A DNA stretch of 64,000 bases, taken from positions 16,802 through 80,801 of the forward strand of contig JBCCHY010000001.1 of the NCBI GenBank assembly GCA_039028495.1. The letters are read 5' to 3'. The stretch comes from JBCCHY01 sp039028495. Its GTDB lineage: Bacteria > Patescibacteriota > Saccharimonadia > Saccharimonadales > VXPC01. Shown piece after piece: positions 50,222 to 59,937 of this stretch. The number at the start of each line of letters is the position of its first letter. The first letter of the stretch is position 1. Position numbers and translations under genes: made by a program. The notes below the pieces were generated by a model that was not told where the DNA came from, ran no database searches, and worked only from the letters and a program-made list of their open reading frames with translations.

Positions 50222-51802
50222 ATGGATCATGCTCGGTTAGTAAAAGGGATAAAAATATTTGCTCTCAGCCTGGTCGCTGTCAGTGTTGCGCTTTTAGGAT
50301 TTCAATCGACTGAAGTTGCCTCGATAGACGATGATGATTCTTCAGAGATGAGTCATCTGCCCGACACCGAATGTTCGCCGAACATCATACTGCTCTACCC
50401 CAACGAAAATTCTTCGACGGGTGGTACGCCAGCTGTGCTCTCGGGTGTGAATTCGCTTATAGTTGTTGCTTCGGGCGCCAATCAACCAATTGCAAAGGCG
50501 TCTGCATACGTACTAAACGACGAGTACTCTCAGTATCGTTTTCTTACAAAGCTGACTGTTTCTGAAGGAAGCAGCGCGCATGGTGACTGGAATACTAGAT
50601 TTCAACCTAATGGACCAAATGAATTATTCGTTGCTCTGACATTTATAGGTGGCGACAGTTGTTTTGTCGAGGCCGAGTATCTACTGGATAACGATTTTAA
50701 CTTCGATGGCATAGAGGCATTCCTAAACCTATCGGAGCTCACCTCGCCTTTGAATGGTGACAAGATAGGACTGAGGATAGAGGGCGTGGTTTCAGTTCCA
50801 GAGCTGGGCACCACCAGCCCGAACTACATTAATAGATCAAAAGTATTCTGGCAGACTAGCCTGGGCACATTGCAGAGTAATGGTCGATTTGCCCAGTTGA
50901 CTCCCAATCAGGAGGGCGACGGAACTGTTCTAGCCAGGGTGCTATATGGTGGCCATGTGGCTGAGGTTGAGATGCCGTTTAGCGTTATTGGAGATGACGA
51001 GGAGTCTGAGGAGCCTTCAATCATTTTTCCTGATACAACGGAGAACGAGCAGGCGGCAGGCCTACCAGACCCAGCTGATGATGAACCGTTCGATGAGCAA
51101 CCTATCATTAAAAATGAAGAGGCCTCTAACCAAGATCAGGTTCAAACCTGTATTGTCGACAGAATCGGCGTAGATGAGTACTCCAGGATCATCTCGGGTA
51201 CAAGACCGTCATTTGAGCAGTACAGACGGTTCGTTAGGTGCCTGAGCCTGGCTGATGACATCGTCCCTGCAGATATCGCGCCGATTGCGCCAGACGCTAT
51301 TGAGGAAGTGCAGACAGCCGAACAAGAAGAGCTTCAAACGACAGAGATTATTAATAGGACTGTCAGTACAGATATAGGCGAACAAACTGCGATTGAGCTT
51401 AAAGGCATCGCCACTCCGAATTCCGAAGTTCTGATATACATCTTTTCGGATCCGCTTGTTCTGAGTACGGTGTCAGACTCTGACGGTAACTGGAGCTACA
51501 CACTAAGCAATCCACTAGAGCCCGGTGAACATGAGGTGTATGCAGTTGTAGAGACTGGCGACGGTGTCGTCCAGAGGTCTAGTGCGCTGAGCTTTATAGT
51601 CGGTACGGCTGAAGCGAGCGCCGACAATCCATCGGGTGCTAGCCTAGAGCTGACTGCGTCCATAACCCCTAGCCTACTAGCAGAGGAGGCTGACGATCGT
51701 AGTCAGGCTCTGTTTGTTATAGCAGCAGCGGTGGTTGTGCTACTTGGAGCAGGGGCTCTGGCTACGAGTGTTTGGATGAACACAAAAATGAAAAACACCT
51801 AG
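50222..51802 (+). CDS. Surface protein with Ig-like domain and C-terminal anchor
   Basis: A 526-residue protein with a signal peptide or N-anchor (about 12-32), beta-rich outside regions, an acidic Glu/Gln-rich linker (about 255-300), and an Ig-like fold near residues 395-460 (GIATPNSEVLIYIFSDP, then DSDGNWSYTLSNPLEPGEHEVYAV) of the bacterial Big/adhesin type. A hydrophobic helix near 498-518 and a basic tail (NTKMKNT) anchor it. Cysteines occur as CSPN, SCFVE and TCIVD. It is probably an adhesin or a sensory surface protein; the histidine kinase gene starts 32 bases further on. Confidence 0.75.
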   Translation: MDHARLVKGIKIFALSLVAVSVALLGFQSTEVASIDDDDSSEMSHLPDTECSPNIILLYPNENSSTGGTPAVLSGVNSLIVVASGANQPIAKASAYVLNDEYSQYRFLTKLTVSEGSSAHGDWNTRFQPNGPNELFVALTFIGGDSCFVEAEYLLDNDFNFDGIEAFLNLSELTSPLNGDKIGLRIEGVVSVPELGTTSPNYINRSKVFWQTSLGTLQSNGRFAQLTPNQEGDGTVLARVLYGGHVAEVEMPFSVIGDDEESEEPSIIFPDTTENEQAAGLPDPADDEPFDEQPIIKNEEASNQDQVQTCIVDRIGVDEYSRIISGTRPSFEQYRRFVRCLSLADDIVPADIAPIAPDAIEEVQTAEQEELQTTEIINRTVSTDIGEQTAIELKGIATPNSEVLIYIFSDPLVLSTVSDSDGNWSYTLSNPLEPGEHEVYAVVETGDGVVQRSSALSFIVGTAEASADNPSGASLELTASITPSLLAEEADDRSQALFVIAAAVVVLLGAGALATSVWMNTKMKNT

Positions 51803-51834
51803 TATATGGATAGGTGGGTGGAGATACAAATAGT

Positions 51835-53166
51835 GTGAACAGAACTAGATTTCAACTGCTATATTCTGGTCTAGTTCTGATCCTAGTACCAGCAATCATA
51901 GTCGTCAACACCCTGCTGATTAGCTCTTCTATTAGGTCAAACTATGACACCGAACTCAGGCGGAAAGCCGACCTAACCAACTCTGTTATATCTGAAAGTG
52001 TACGCGTGGACATAATCGAGCAGGACTATGAATCAGTCCAGATTAAAATAGACAGCCTAAAGCTTGTTCGTCCGGAGCTCAGCCGTCTGATGGTTGGAGT
52101 AAGCAACCAAAATAGCTTCGATATTGTTGCAAGGTCAAATGACGTCGACCAGGAGGCAACATTTGGGCTAGAGGCGATTATTGCCGCCGAGCAGAACAAT
52201 TCAATCGCCCAGCTGGTAGAAGCGCGGGACGCCGAAGACAACCGTACGAGGGCCTGGAGTGTGGTTACGCCGCTCATCCAAGAAGAGAACGTGATAGGCC
52301 TAGTATCTAGCCAGCTATTAACCACAGACGCAGACGAGCTGATCAATAGGACTTTTACTAACTCAATGATAGTTCTAGTCATCAGTGTAGTCGTAGTCAT
52401 ACTGCTACTACTGAATCATTTTAAATTTGTGGGTTATGCCCAGATGCTCAAGAAGCAGCAGGAGCTGAACCAAACCATGGCCGACTTTTTATCCGTGGCT
52501 ACGCATGAGCTCAAGGCACCGATGACCATTATCAGAGGATCGCTAGATAATATACTTGCCGATGTTCATGGTCCCGTACCGGCTGGTTTGAAAGAGCCCA
52601 TAGGGCAGTCCATATCTCAGACAGAGCGGCTGAACTCTCTCGTTCAGGACCTACTGGATGTCAGCCGGATAGAGCAGGGTCGAATTAGCTATGATATAAC
52701 GGCCGTGGACGTCTTTGATATAGCGAGAAATGTCAGCAATTTGTACGCCACTAGGGCATCCCAAAAGGGTTTAACCTATAACTTTGTCTGCGCGGAAAAC
52801 GAGGTCCATGCAAGCGCCGACGCCGGTCGAGTACAGGAGATTATAACCAACCTGGTGGATAATGCCGTTAAATACACAGAAGCCGGTGAGGTTAGACTGA
52901 CACTAGAGATGGCTAAAAACAAGGTTCTGATCAGAGTAAAAGACAGCGGTATAGGCATGAGTAGCGATGAGCGCAAGCGTCTCTTCCAGCGTTTTTACCG
53001 CATCCAGAATGACCAGACGAAAGAGATTTCAGGTACAGGACTGGGGCTCTGGATCATCAAGAAATATGTTGAAGCCATGGGGGGCTCGATTGATGTGGAT
53101 AGCATAAAAGGCACTGGAACAGAATTCGTGGTAGAACTAAAAAGGGCGGATGCAGCGAGTGCGTAA
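51835..53166 (+). CDS. Sensor histidine kinase
   Basis: A 443-residue membrane kinase. TM1 (about 9-28), an outside sensory region (about 30-172), TM2 (about 175-195), HisKA with the phosphoacceptor H in VATHELKAPMTIIRG, and the HATPase domain with N-box NLVDNAVKYTEAG, G1 DSGIGM and G2 GTGLGLWIIKKYV. GTG 51835 was chosen because GGTGGAG lies upstream; an earlier GTG at 51814 is also possible. No response regulator gene is next to it. Its C-terminus overlaps the MFS gene by 17 bases. Confidence 0.92.
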   Translation: MNRTRFQLLYSGLVLILVPAIIVVNTLLISSSIRSNYDTELRRKADLTNSVISESVRVDIIEQDYESVQIKIDSLKLVRPELSRLMVGVSNQNSFDIVARSNDVDQEATFGLEAIIAAEQNNSIAQLVEARDAEDNRTRAWSVVTPLIQEENVIGLVSSQLLTTDADELINRTFTNSMIVLVISVVVVILLLLNHFKFVGYAQMLKKQQELNQTMADFLSVATHELKAPMTIIRGSLDNILADVHGPVPAGLKEPIGQSISQTERLNSLVQDLLDVSRIEQGRISYDITAVDVFDIARNVSNLYATRASQKGLTYNFVCAENEVHASADAGRVQEIITNLVDNAVKYTEAGEVRLTLEMAKNKVLIRVKDSGIGMSSDERKRLFQRFYRIQNDQTKEISGTGLGLWIIKKYVEAMGGSIDVDSIKGTGTEFVVELKRADAASA

Positions 53167-54355
53167 AACTGTCTACAAGCACATCAAGCGCACACATAAG
53201 TGGCGTCAAATGGGTCATAGCCAGCTAACGGATCTCTATCTGAGTGTTGGCATACGGACAACGGCAGTCAGTCTGGTTGGTGTCTTCATTCCCATCTACC
53301 TTCACCAGCTGGGGTACAGTATCGCCGATGTTGTGGTCTATTACACGGTATTTGCCTTCTTTAGGGTGCTGATTAATCTCGTAACCGCTCAGTATATTGG
53401 TTGGGTAGGGCCAAAGCATGCAATTATTGCTAGCAATATCCTGGCCATCTGTCACATGGCAATGCTTTTTAGTTTGCCTTCGATTGGTTGGCCGATTGCG
53501 GTAATCGCTATGCTGCACACAACTGCGAATTCGCTATTTTTTACCTCATATCACACTGACTTTTCAAAGATAAAAACAAACAAAGACGGCGGTAAAGAGA
53601 TTGGCCACATGATGGTTATATCAAAGATAGGTCGGGTTATCGGCCCGGCGGTCGGAGGTCTGTTGGCGGGGTTCTCAGACATACGTGTGTCTATTGCGGT
53701 AGCCGCGGGTTTACTGATGAGCTCGCTGATACCTCTGTTCTTTACAAAGGAGCCTGTTAAGACGCATCAGAAAATTAGCTACAAGGGTCTACTGCCCAAG
53801 GTTGCTGCTGGTTGGCGCGACCATACGGCGCAGTTCGCTGAGAACATTGGAGTGGTTCTGGTCGGTGGCTTCTGGAGCTTCTATATCGCTCTGGCCATAT
53901 TCTCTGAAGCGCCTTATGAAAGCATAGGGTTAATTAGTACAGGTGCAACGTTTGTGAGTATATTTACAGCCCATCTTTTCGGAGTCTGGAGCGACAAGGG
54001 CGGAGGCAAGACCATGGTTCGACTCAGTGGTATTTTGTCAGCTGTCTTTGCAGTGTTTCGTGTATTCATAAGCTCGCCTGTGGGAGCTATTTCGCACAAT
54101 GCAGTAAAAGAGGCTACCAACCCTTCTGCAACAATACCTATTGTCAAAGAGTTTTATGCCGATGCCGATACATATCCAGGACAAAGAATTGCGTATATAA
54201 CAGTAATTGAGTGTATTAGCGCTTTCTTAAGAGGTCTTGTCTTACTGCCTGTTCTGATACTAATGGCCTACTTTGATCAGCTAGAAGTTCTCCGCCTGTC
54301 TACGGTTGCATTTGGATTCATATCCTGTCTGGTCGTTTTGCGTAGATTCAAGTAG
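53150..54355 (+). CDS. MFS-family transporter
   Basis: A 401-residue membrane protein with about 11-12 hydrophobic helices and a basic N-terminus. The loop between helices carries ISKIGRVIGPAVGG, typical of major facilitator porters, and another near LFGVWSDKGGGKTMVRLSG matches the MFS loop motif. The substrate cannot be told. The gene starts inside the kinase's last codons, so it is co-translated with it; the kinase may control it. Confidence 0.8.
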   Translation: MQRVRKTVYKHIKRTHKWRQMGHSQLTDLYLSVGIRTTAVSLVGVFIPIYLHQLGYSIADVVVYYTVFAFFRVLINLVTAQYIGWVGPKHAIIASNILAICHMAMLFSLPSIGWPIAVIAMLHTTANSLFFTSYHTDFSKIKTNKDGGKEIGHMMVISKIGRVIGPAVGGLLAGFSDIRVSIAVAAGLLMSSLIPLFFTKEPVKTHQKISYKGLLPKVAAGWRDHTAQFAENIGVVLVGGFWSFYIALAIFSEAPYESIGLISTGATFVSIFTAHLFGVWSDKGGGKTMVRLSGILSAVFAVFRVFISSPVGAISHNAVKEATNPSATIPIVKEFYADADTYPGQRIAYITVIECISAFLRGLVLLPVLILMAYFDQLEVLRLSTVAFGFISCLVVLRRFK

Positions 54356-54366
54356 ACTCTAATCTA

Positions 54367-55347
54367 ATGATAGCCAGTATCTTAATTTTAGCGATTTCTC
54401 TAGCTGCAGTCATTAAAGCCGCCGACTGGTTCTTGGGTGCTGCTGAGAGTATTGGGCTGAAGCTGCGACTTCCGGCATTTGTACTCGGTGTTTTACTGGT
54501 GGGTTTTGGCACTAGCTTGCCTGAGCTAGCCACCAGCATGGCGGCAGTTGCTGATGGCACCCAGAATATTGTGATTGCCAATATCGTCGGTTCGAATCTG
54601 GCGAACATGCTAGTGATCATCGGTTTGTCGACTTTTTTTCTGGGGACGATCAGATTTGATAAAGATCTCATAGATCTGGATTTTCCGCTTCTTTTTTCGG
54701 TAACGGTCTTCTTTTCGGTGCTACTTTCGGATGGGTCGCTTAGCAGACTAGACGGCGGTTTACTGATTGGTGCTTTCCTGGCATATATCTTGTATGCAGT
54801 ACTACACAAAGAAGAGCCCGAATATCACAAGGGTTTGGTAAGCATGATAGCCAACCTCACCAGGTCAAAGGAGGGGGAGCCAAAAGGTCCCGTTTCTATG
54901 AAAGGCATGGGTACGGATATAGCTATACTTGTAGGCTCAGTCGTGCTGCTTGCCCTCGGTTCAAAGTTCTCGGTCGATAGCCTACTAGACATAGTCACTG
55001 AGCTTGATATAGCTGTAGACGTTCTAACTATCGTAACCATTGCAATCGGTACGAGCCTGCCGGAGCTGCTAGTGTCGTTTAAGGCGCTTAAAAAAGGTCA
55101 GGGTGACTTGGTTTTGGGTAACGCCATAGGTTCAAGCATATTCAACATGCTACTCGTGGGCGGAGCGGCGTCGCTGTTTGATGTTCAGCTAATTGATCCC
55201 CAGATTCTGAACTATTCAATTGCAGGTCTACTGATAGCTGCAGGTCTACTGACTCTTAGTGGCATAACAAGACGAATCCATGCCTGGGAAGGGGCAATGT
55301 TTATATTCATATACATTGCGCTGCTCACCAAGCTAATTATTGTATGA
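54367..55347 (+). CDS. Calcium/sodium antiporter (CaCA family)
   Basis: A 326-residue exchanger of the YrbG type with two inverted repeats of five helices. The alpha repeats are visible as GFGTSLPELATSMAAVADG (about 42-60) with GSNLANMLVI, and IAIGTSLPELLVSFKALKKG (about 220-240) with GSSIFNMLLVGG; the G-T-S-L-P-E motifs bind the cation. It probably exports calcium. The gene starts 12 bases after the MFS stop and its stop overlaps the photolyase start. Confidence 0.93.
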   Translation: MIASILILAISLAAVIKAADWFLGAAESIGLKLRLPAFVLGVLLVGFGTSLPELATSMAAVADGTQNIVIANIVGSNLANMLVIIGLSTFFLGTIRFDKDLIDLDFPLLFSVTVFFSVLLSDGSLSRLDGGLLIGAFLAYILYAVLHKEEPEYHKGLVSMIANLTRSKEGEPKGPVSMKGMGTDIAILVGSVVLLALGSKFSVDSLLDIVTELDIAVDVLTIVTIAIGTSLPELLVSFKALKKGQGDLVLGNAIGSSIFNMLLVGGAASLFDVQLIDPQILNYSIAGLLIAAGLLTLSGITRRIHAWEGAMFIFIYIALLTKLIIV

Positions 55348-56744
55348 GTAGGGCCCTAGAGCTCAATAAAAAAACCCCAGACGTGGCAGGCGCCTGTGTG
55401 GTCTATGTTATGGCCAGGGATCAACGAGTACGAGACAACCATGCACTTCTACAAGCTCAGCGGGCTGCAATCATGCATGAGCTGCCGCTCGTCGTCTGGT
55501 TTAACTTATTACCAGAGGGTAATGGCAGATACAGAGAGCACTACGAGTTTATGCTGGAGGGGCTGATTGACGTAGAGTCGCAACTGTCTAGTCTGGGTAT
55601 TAGTATGAGGATTGCAACAGGCAATCCAAGAGAGTCGATGAAACGGATGCTCGAAGCGCTCAAGCCTGCTGAGATATTCTTTGATTTTAGCCCCCTAAAG
55701 GGCCCGCGTGAACTACAGAAATGGGCTGCCCTGAGGGCGCCGTGCAGGGTCTCTGTCGTCGATACACACAATCTCATACCGCTATGGATTCTCAGTGATA
55801 AGCTAGAGTTTGCTGCCCATACATTGCGCTCAAAAGTACATAAAAAACTCCCAGGCTGGCTAGCTGAACCGGAACAGGTCACAGCACATCCTTACGCTTC
55901 GCATGAGACCTATGTAGATTGGCAAGAACATGCCAGATACATCAAGAAGATGTCCAGTAATGGTCAGAAGCTAGATACACCTAGCGGTGAAGCAGCAGCG
56001 CAGTCACGGCTTGAGGACTTTTTGAGTAAAGGACTCAGTAGCTATGCGCTGCGGCGGAACAATCCAGTAGATGACGGCCAGAGCGGCCTGAGTCCGTATC
56101 TGCACTTTGGTCAAATATCCGCACTTCGCGTAGCTCTAGATGTTATTAATAGTGTAGGAGAGGAGCCTCTACTGCTGCGCCAAGGCAAACTGGCAAGTTT
56201 TGAGGGCGATCCGACCGATGCCGACGGTATGGACGCGTTCCTAGAGGAGCTGATTGTCCGCAAAGAGCTCGCTGATAACTACTGCTTCTACCGCCCGGAT
56301 TATCGGCAGCTTGAAGGTGCATGGGATTGGGCCAAGGACACGTTGGATGCCCATAAGGAGGACGTCAGAGAATATCTATACACGAAAGAGCAGTGGGAGA
56401 CATCCAGCACACATGACCCTGCCTGGAACGCAGCGCAGTCGCAGATGGTTGGAACTGGCAAAATGCACGGCTATATGCGGATGTACTGGGCCAAAAAGCT
56501 GCTCGAGTGGTCTGCTAGTCCAGAAGAGGCGATTGATATAGCTGTTTATCTAAATGACAAATACTCACTGGACGGTAGGGACCCCAATGGATATACGGGC
56601 ATTATGTGGTCGATCGCCGGCGTACACGACCGTCCATGGTTCGACCGTGACGTGTACGGCAAGATCCGCTACATGAATAAATCAGGCCTCAAAAAACGCT
56701 TTGATCTGGATCTTTATATAAATACGTGGAATCAATCAGGATAA
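55344..56744 (+). CDS. phr: Class II CPD photolyase
   Basis: A 466-residue flavoenzyme that repairs UV-induced pyrimidine dimers using light. It has the class II start VVYVMARDQRVRDNHALLQAQ, the ELIVRKELADNYCFYRPDYRQL region, the FAD-site THDPAWNAAQSQMV and GKMHGYMRMYWAKKLLEWSA, and LNDKYSLDGRDPNGYTGIMWSIAG near the end. All conserved blocks are present, so the gene appears intact. Class II enzymes are common in archaea and eukaryotes and scattered in bacteria. It is translated from an ATGA overlap with the antiporter gene. Confidence 0.94.
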   Translation: MSRALELNKKTPDVAGACVVYVMARDQRVRDNHALLQAQRAAIMHELPLVVWFNLLPEGNGRYREHYEFMLEGLIDVESQLSSLGISMRIATGNPRESMKRMLEALKPAEIFFDFSPLKGPRELQKWAALRAPCRVSVVDTHNLIPLWILSDKLEFAAHTLRSKVHKKLPGWLAEPEQVTAHPYASHETYVDWQEHARYIKKMSSNGQKLDTPSGEAAAQSRLEDFLSKGLSSYALRRNNPVDDGQSGLSPYLHFGQISALRVALDVINSVGEEPLLLRQGKLASFEGDPTDADGMDAFLEELIVRKELADNYCFYRPDYRQLEGAWDWAKDTLDAHKEDVREYLYTKEQWETSSTHDPAWNAAQSQMVGTGKMHGYMRMYWAKKLLEWSASPEEAIDIAVYLNDKYSLDGRDPNGYTGIMWSIAGVHDRPWFDRDVYGKIRYMNKSGLKKRFDLDLYINTWNQSG

Positions 56745-56752
56745 AACGCAAG

Positions 56753-58042
56753 TTAGGCTGCATGTGGATTAGGCTGGTTTCCTATGGCTCTTGCAACTGC
56801 AGCTCTAGTCTCTTTATCGGATCTTGTCGGCTTCTCTGATCCTCCAACAATACATTTAGGGTCTATTCTGTGGCTTTGAGTTTGGATGTTCCGTCCCAGC
56901 AGGGTGCCTACGATTGATCTATGAAAATACGCATCTGTAACTGTATTACGCATAAAAGTGGCCAGTCTCATTCTATCGGGTATTTCATCCTCAGGCTTCA
57001 CGCTGCCTCGTTGTAAAGCATCTGATGGCTGCACTGTTGTTCTCTCAGCCATTGCGCGTAAGTACTTTATCTCGTCTTCTAGACTAAAGCCTTCGGTCTG
57101 CACGCTGGGATCTTCAGGATGACTTTCGACACGCACTGGATCATGGCTAGCTGCTGACCTGGAACTGTATTCAGGGGTAGAGAAGCCAATTACCATGCCT
57201 TGTTCTTCGGGTAGGTACACTAGCCTCTTTATGTTTCCGTGTTCATCCTGTATATCTGCCCACCTTAGACCTTGTTTTTCCGGGGCCTCAATCAGTATGT
57301 TGTGGTATCGTCCAGAGAAATTTATAAATCCCGTTGGCGTGAATGGGTAATTTAAACCTTCAAATCTTTCAGGCTTTCTTCCCCTGTTCTCCCCGAAGTG
57401 AAGCAAGCCAGCACAAGTACCTTCAGGCAGGAAATCTTCATCGGCTGAGTCGTCGCGAGCATTTACCCATTTGGACTTAGCTGCCCTGAATGGAGTGTCG
57501 TTTCTCGCCTGATAAAAGTCCTCAGCTGCAGACCTAGCTTCTTCTTTTGCTTCTTCATATTTTTCGTTATGTCGTCCTTTTGCGAGCATATAGTCAAAAG
57601 GTGCTATGGCAACGAGCTCACCTCTCCTTAGCAGCTCTATCGTAAGAAAGTTTACTCTTAACTCTAACCCAGGTTGCCATGTTGCAGTAAATCCGCGTTC
57701 TCCACCACGAAAACCGTTGTCGCCGACACTCCCCAGTGTTGAGTACTGTAGTGCTGCTTCGGACATTGTTGCTACTATTTTCTTCGCACGGCCGTTTGCG
57801 GCTATCCACTCGTAAAGAGGATCTGTCTTGGGGTTCTCTGAGCTGGGGTCGTAGCCTATAGAGTCTGTAAAGGCATTTTTCAAAAAGGTAGCTCGCTTCA
57901 GCGCATCAGCGCTTTCAGCTATTGCAAACTGATCCATGAAGTCAGGTCTTCGAAGACGCTGAATACCGCGCGCTAAAACGAGCGCATCTTCAACTTCACC
58001 CAGTGCTAGATTTGCATATCTTTCACTAAAACCACTGGCCAC
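56753..58042 (-). CDS. Unknown soluble 429-aa protein
   Basis: A 429-residue protein without signal peptide or membrane helix. It is helical at the start (LGEVEDALVLARGIQRLRRPDF), charged, and has a central beta-rich region (RGELVAIAPFDYML; PFTPTGFINFSGRYHNILIEAPEKQ). I recognise no domain. Start is GTG 58042 with GAGG eight bases upstream. It converges on the photolyase gene, with eight bases between the stops. Confidence 0.65.
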   Translation of the reverse strand: MASGFSERYANLALGEVEDALVLARGIQRLRRPDFMDQFAIAESADALKRATFLKNAFTDSIGYDPSSENPKTDPLYEWIAANGRAKKIVATMSEAALQYSTLGSVGDNGFRGGERGFTATWQPGLELRVNFLTIELLRRGELVAIAPFDYMLAKGRHNEKYEEAKEEARSAAEDFYQARNDTPFRAAKSKWVNARDDSADEDFLPEGTCAGLLHFGENRGRKPERFEGLNYPFTPTGFINFSGRYHNILIEAPEKQGLRWADIQDEHGNIKRLVYLPEEQGMVIGFSTPEYSSRSAASHDPVRVESHPEDPSVQTEGFSLEDEIKYLRAMAERTTVQPSDALQRGSVKPEDEIPDRMRLATFMRNTVTDAYFHRSIVGTLLGRNIQTQSHRIDPKCIVGGSEKPTRSDKETRAAVARAIGNQPNPHAA

Positions 58043-58121
58043 AGTGTTACCTCGGACTTATTACATCATAAATTATCCTGAAACATGGGAAGCTTTGCAA
58101 GCTTGAGCGCTACTTGTGGTG

Positions 58122-58127
58122 TACTAT
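58122..58127 (+). promoter_or_regulatory. -10 box TACTAT, leaderless
   Basis: TACTAT six bases before the ATG at 58134. Confidence 0.5.
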
Positions 58128-58133
58128 TTTTGT

Positions 58134-58433
58134 ATGACATACAAATTTTCGGGAGAGCTGTGGGAGTTTCAAGGGCCGACGTCATGGTATTTTGTTTCTC
58201 TGCCGACAGACACTCACGCTGAGCTAAAGATGATTAGCAGAGAGCAGGGTCCAGGGTTTGGCTCGATTCGGGTAGAGGCTACTATCGGCAGTAGTACTTG
58301 GAAAACATCTATATTCCCGGACAGTAAATCAAAGACCTTTCTTTTACCTATAAAGAAATCCATCAGAGAACAAGAATCCATAAGTGCAGGTGACGAGGTG
58401 CGTGTTCGGGTTAAACTAGCAGAGGTTGTTTAG
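58134..58433 (+). CDS. DUF1905 domain protein
   Basis: A 99-residue beta-barrel-type protein. YKFSGELWEFQGPTSWYFVSLP, GFGSIRVEATIGSSTWKTSIFP and YLLPIKKSIRE-like FLLPIKKSIREQESISAGDEV match the DUF1905 family start to end. Its function is unknown. Start 58134 (not the upstream GTG at 58116) follows the leaderless pattern. It stands before plsX with 73 bases between. Confidence 0.88.
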   Translation: MTYKFSGELWEFQGPTSWYFVSLPTDTHAELKMISREQGPGFGSIRVEATIGSSTWKTSIFPDSKSKTFLLPIKKSIREQESISAGDEVRVRVKLAEVV

Positions 58434-58506
58434 AGAAGATCCGTATTGCTAATGCTTGAACTGGTATGAATCAATAGTATATTCAAAAGCAAGAAATGAG
58501 GTTAAT

Positions 58507-59610
58507 ATGCAACTTTTTGAACAATTCGATGTAAAGAATAGGGATAACTTGGAGCCACAGAAAGTGGTGGTACTCGATATTATGGGTGGGGATGGCTTTG
58601 AAGGCCCCGCAGGGCTAATAAGGGGCGCGGAAGAGGCTGCTCATGAGATTGGCGCGCGAATTATTCTGGTAGGCCAGCAACAGCACCTTGAAGATACAGA
58701 GTTGCCTTACGTTGTTGCTGAAGGAGTGGTAGAGATGGGCGAAAAAAGACAGCACGGCAAAGGGGCTGGCACAAGCCTGAGGGTGGCTGCTAGCTTGGTT
58801 AAAGATGGGGCAACCGGGTTCGCTTCAGCTTGCGATACTGGTGCTATGGTCACAGCTGCCACTAGTAGACGACACTGTTTGGGTAGACATGGTAATTTCA
58901 AGACCCCTATAGCTCTTACACTACCTAGGGCGTTAGTTAGTGAACCTCAGCTAGATAGGCTGGCTCATACATTTATGACTGATGGCGGTGCTTTTCATGA
59001 GGGCTGGAGCGCGGTTGACTTAGCCAGATATGGGGTGATGACCAGCTGCTATCTTAATGCTTTGGGCGTTGATCACCCGACAATGGGTCTACTAACTAAC
59101 GGAGAAGAACTCAGTAAAGGCAGGCAGGTCGACAGAGATGCCTATAGACATCTAGCTGATTTTGCTCCCTCGGGCAATTATAGGCTGCTGGATGGGTTTG
59201 TAGAGGGTAGAAACTTGATTGATGGCTCTGTAGACATTGTCATAACTGATGGGTTTACTGGAAATGTTGCTCTCAAAACAGCAGAGGGAGTGGCGGCTGG
59301 TGCTCTGAGCTCAGTCACCAAGCATATGCGCTCGGCAGACAGAGATGAGCGGTTTGTTGAAGAGGTTAAGACCGACTTATTTGGTATGATGGCATACTTT
59401 GACCCAAACGCTGTTGGTGGTGGGCTACTTCTTGGCTGCAAGGCGAATGCGATCGTTATGCACGGCAGCACAAATTCGGTAGGTGCAAAAGCAGCTGTTC
59501 TGCTAATGTCTAGGCTGGCAGAAATGGATTTCCAACCTGAATTAGCGAGCACCCTCGAGGCTTTTGAGGCCATGATAAGTAACCAGTCTGTTTCAGGAGA
59601 GCCTGCATAA
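58507..59610 (+). CDS. plsX: PlsX-like phosphate acyltransferase
   Basis: A 367-residue enzyme of the PlsX family, which makes acyl-phosphate from acyl-ACP for phospholipid synthesis. Motifs: VVLDIMGGDGFEGPAGLIRG (family start), SACDTGAMVTAATS near 117-130, PTMGLLTNGEELSKG, VDIVITDGFTGNVALKTAEG and GGGLLLGCKA. The family-typical alanine in LDAMGGD is replaced by isoleucine. ATG 58507 has ATGAGG upstream. Many Saccharibacteria lack fatty-acid synthesis, so the enzyme may act on acquired lipids, which is inference. Confidence 0.88.
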   Translation: MQLFEQFDVKNRDNLEPQKVVVLDIMGGDGFEGPAGLIRGAEEAAHEIGARIILVGQQQHLEDTELPYVVAEGVVEMGEKRQHGKGAGTSLRVAASLVKDGATGFASACDTGAMVTAATSRRHCLGRHGNFKTPIALTLPRALVSEPQLDRLAHTFMTDGGAFHEGWSAVDLARYGVMTSCYLNALGVDHPTMGLLTNGEELSKGRQVDRDAYRHLADFAPSGNYRLLDGFVEGRNLIDGSVDIVITDGFTGNVALKTAEGVAAGALSSVTKHMRSADRDERFVEEVKTDLFGMMAYFDPNAVGGGLLLGCKANAIVMHGSTNSVGAKAAVLLMSRLAEMDFQPELASTLEAFEAMISNQSVSGEPA

Positions 59611-59937
59611 AGCTTCTTGCTGGGTAGCTTCGTCGCCATATTTGGCCTTTTCGGCCCAGAATTTGTGGGTATCTATGGTTTTCTGCAGATCTCTGGACTG
59701 TCTATCTAGCTCAGTTTTTTTGGTCTCCAGAGCCTGACGTTTAGCCGTCGCTTGCGCCTGTCTTTTGAGTAAATCGGCTGCTTTACCAAGAGATCCACTA
59801 ACATTAGGTTTTCGCTGATCTCGCTTAACAGAATCAATCTGTTTGTCTAGCTCAGATGTAGCTCTAGTCAGCTCTTGCTGACGTTTCTCAAAGGTTTTTA
59901 TCTTGGCTTCAATTGATTTATATGCAGAATTACTCAT
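59593..59937 (-). CDS. Small coiled-coil protein
   Basis: A 114-residue, almost wholly helical and highly charged protein with heptad-like spacing (IEAKIKTFEKRQQELTRA and KQIDSVKRD, then ALETKKTELDRQSRDLQKTID), so it is likely a coiled coil. No family recognised. Its stop overlaps the last 18 bases of plsX in opposite direction. Confidence 0.65.
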   Translation of the reverse strand: MSNSAYKSIEAKIKTFEKRQQELTRATSELDKQIDSVKRDQRKPNVSGSLGKAADLLKRQAQATAKRQALETKKTELDRQSRDLQKTIDTHKFWAEKAKYGDEATQQEALCRLS

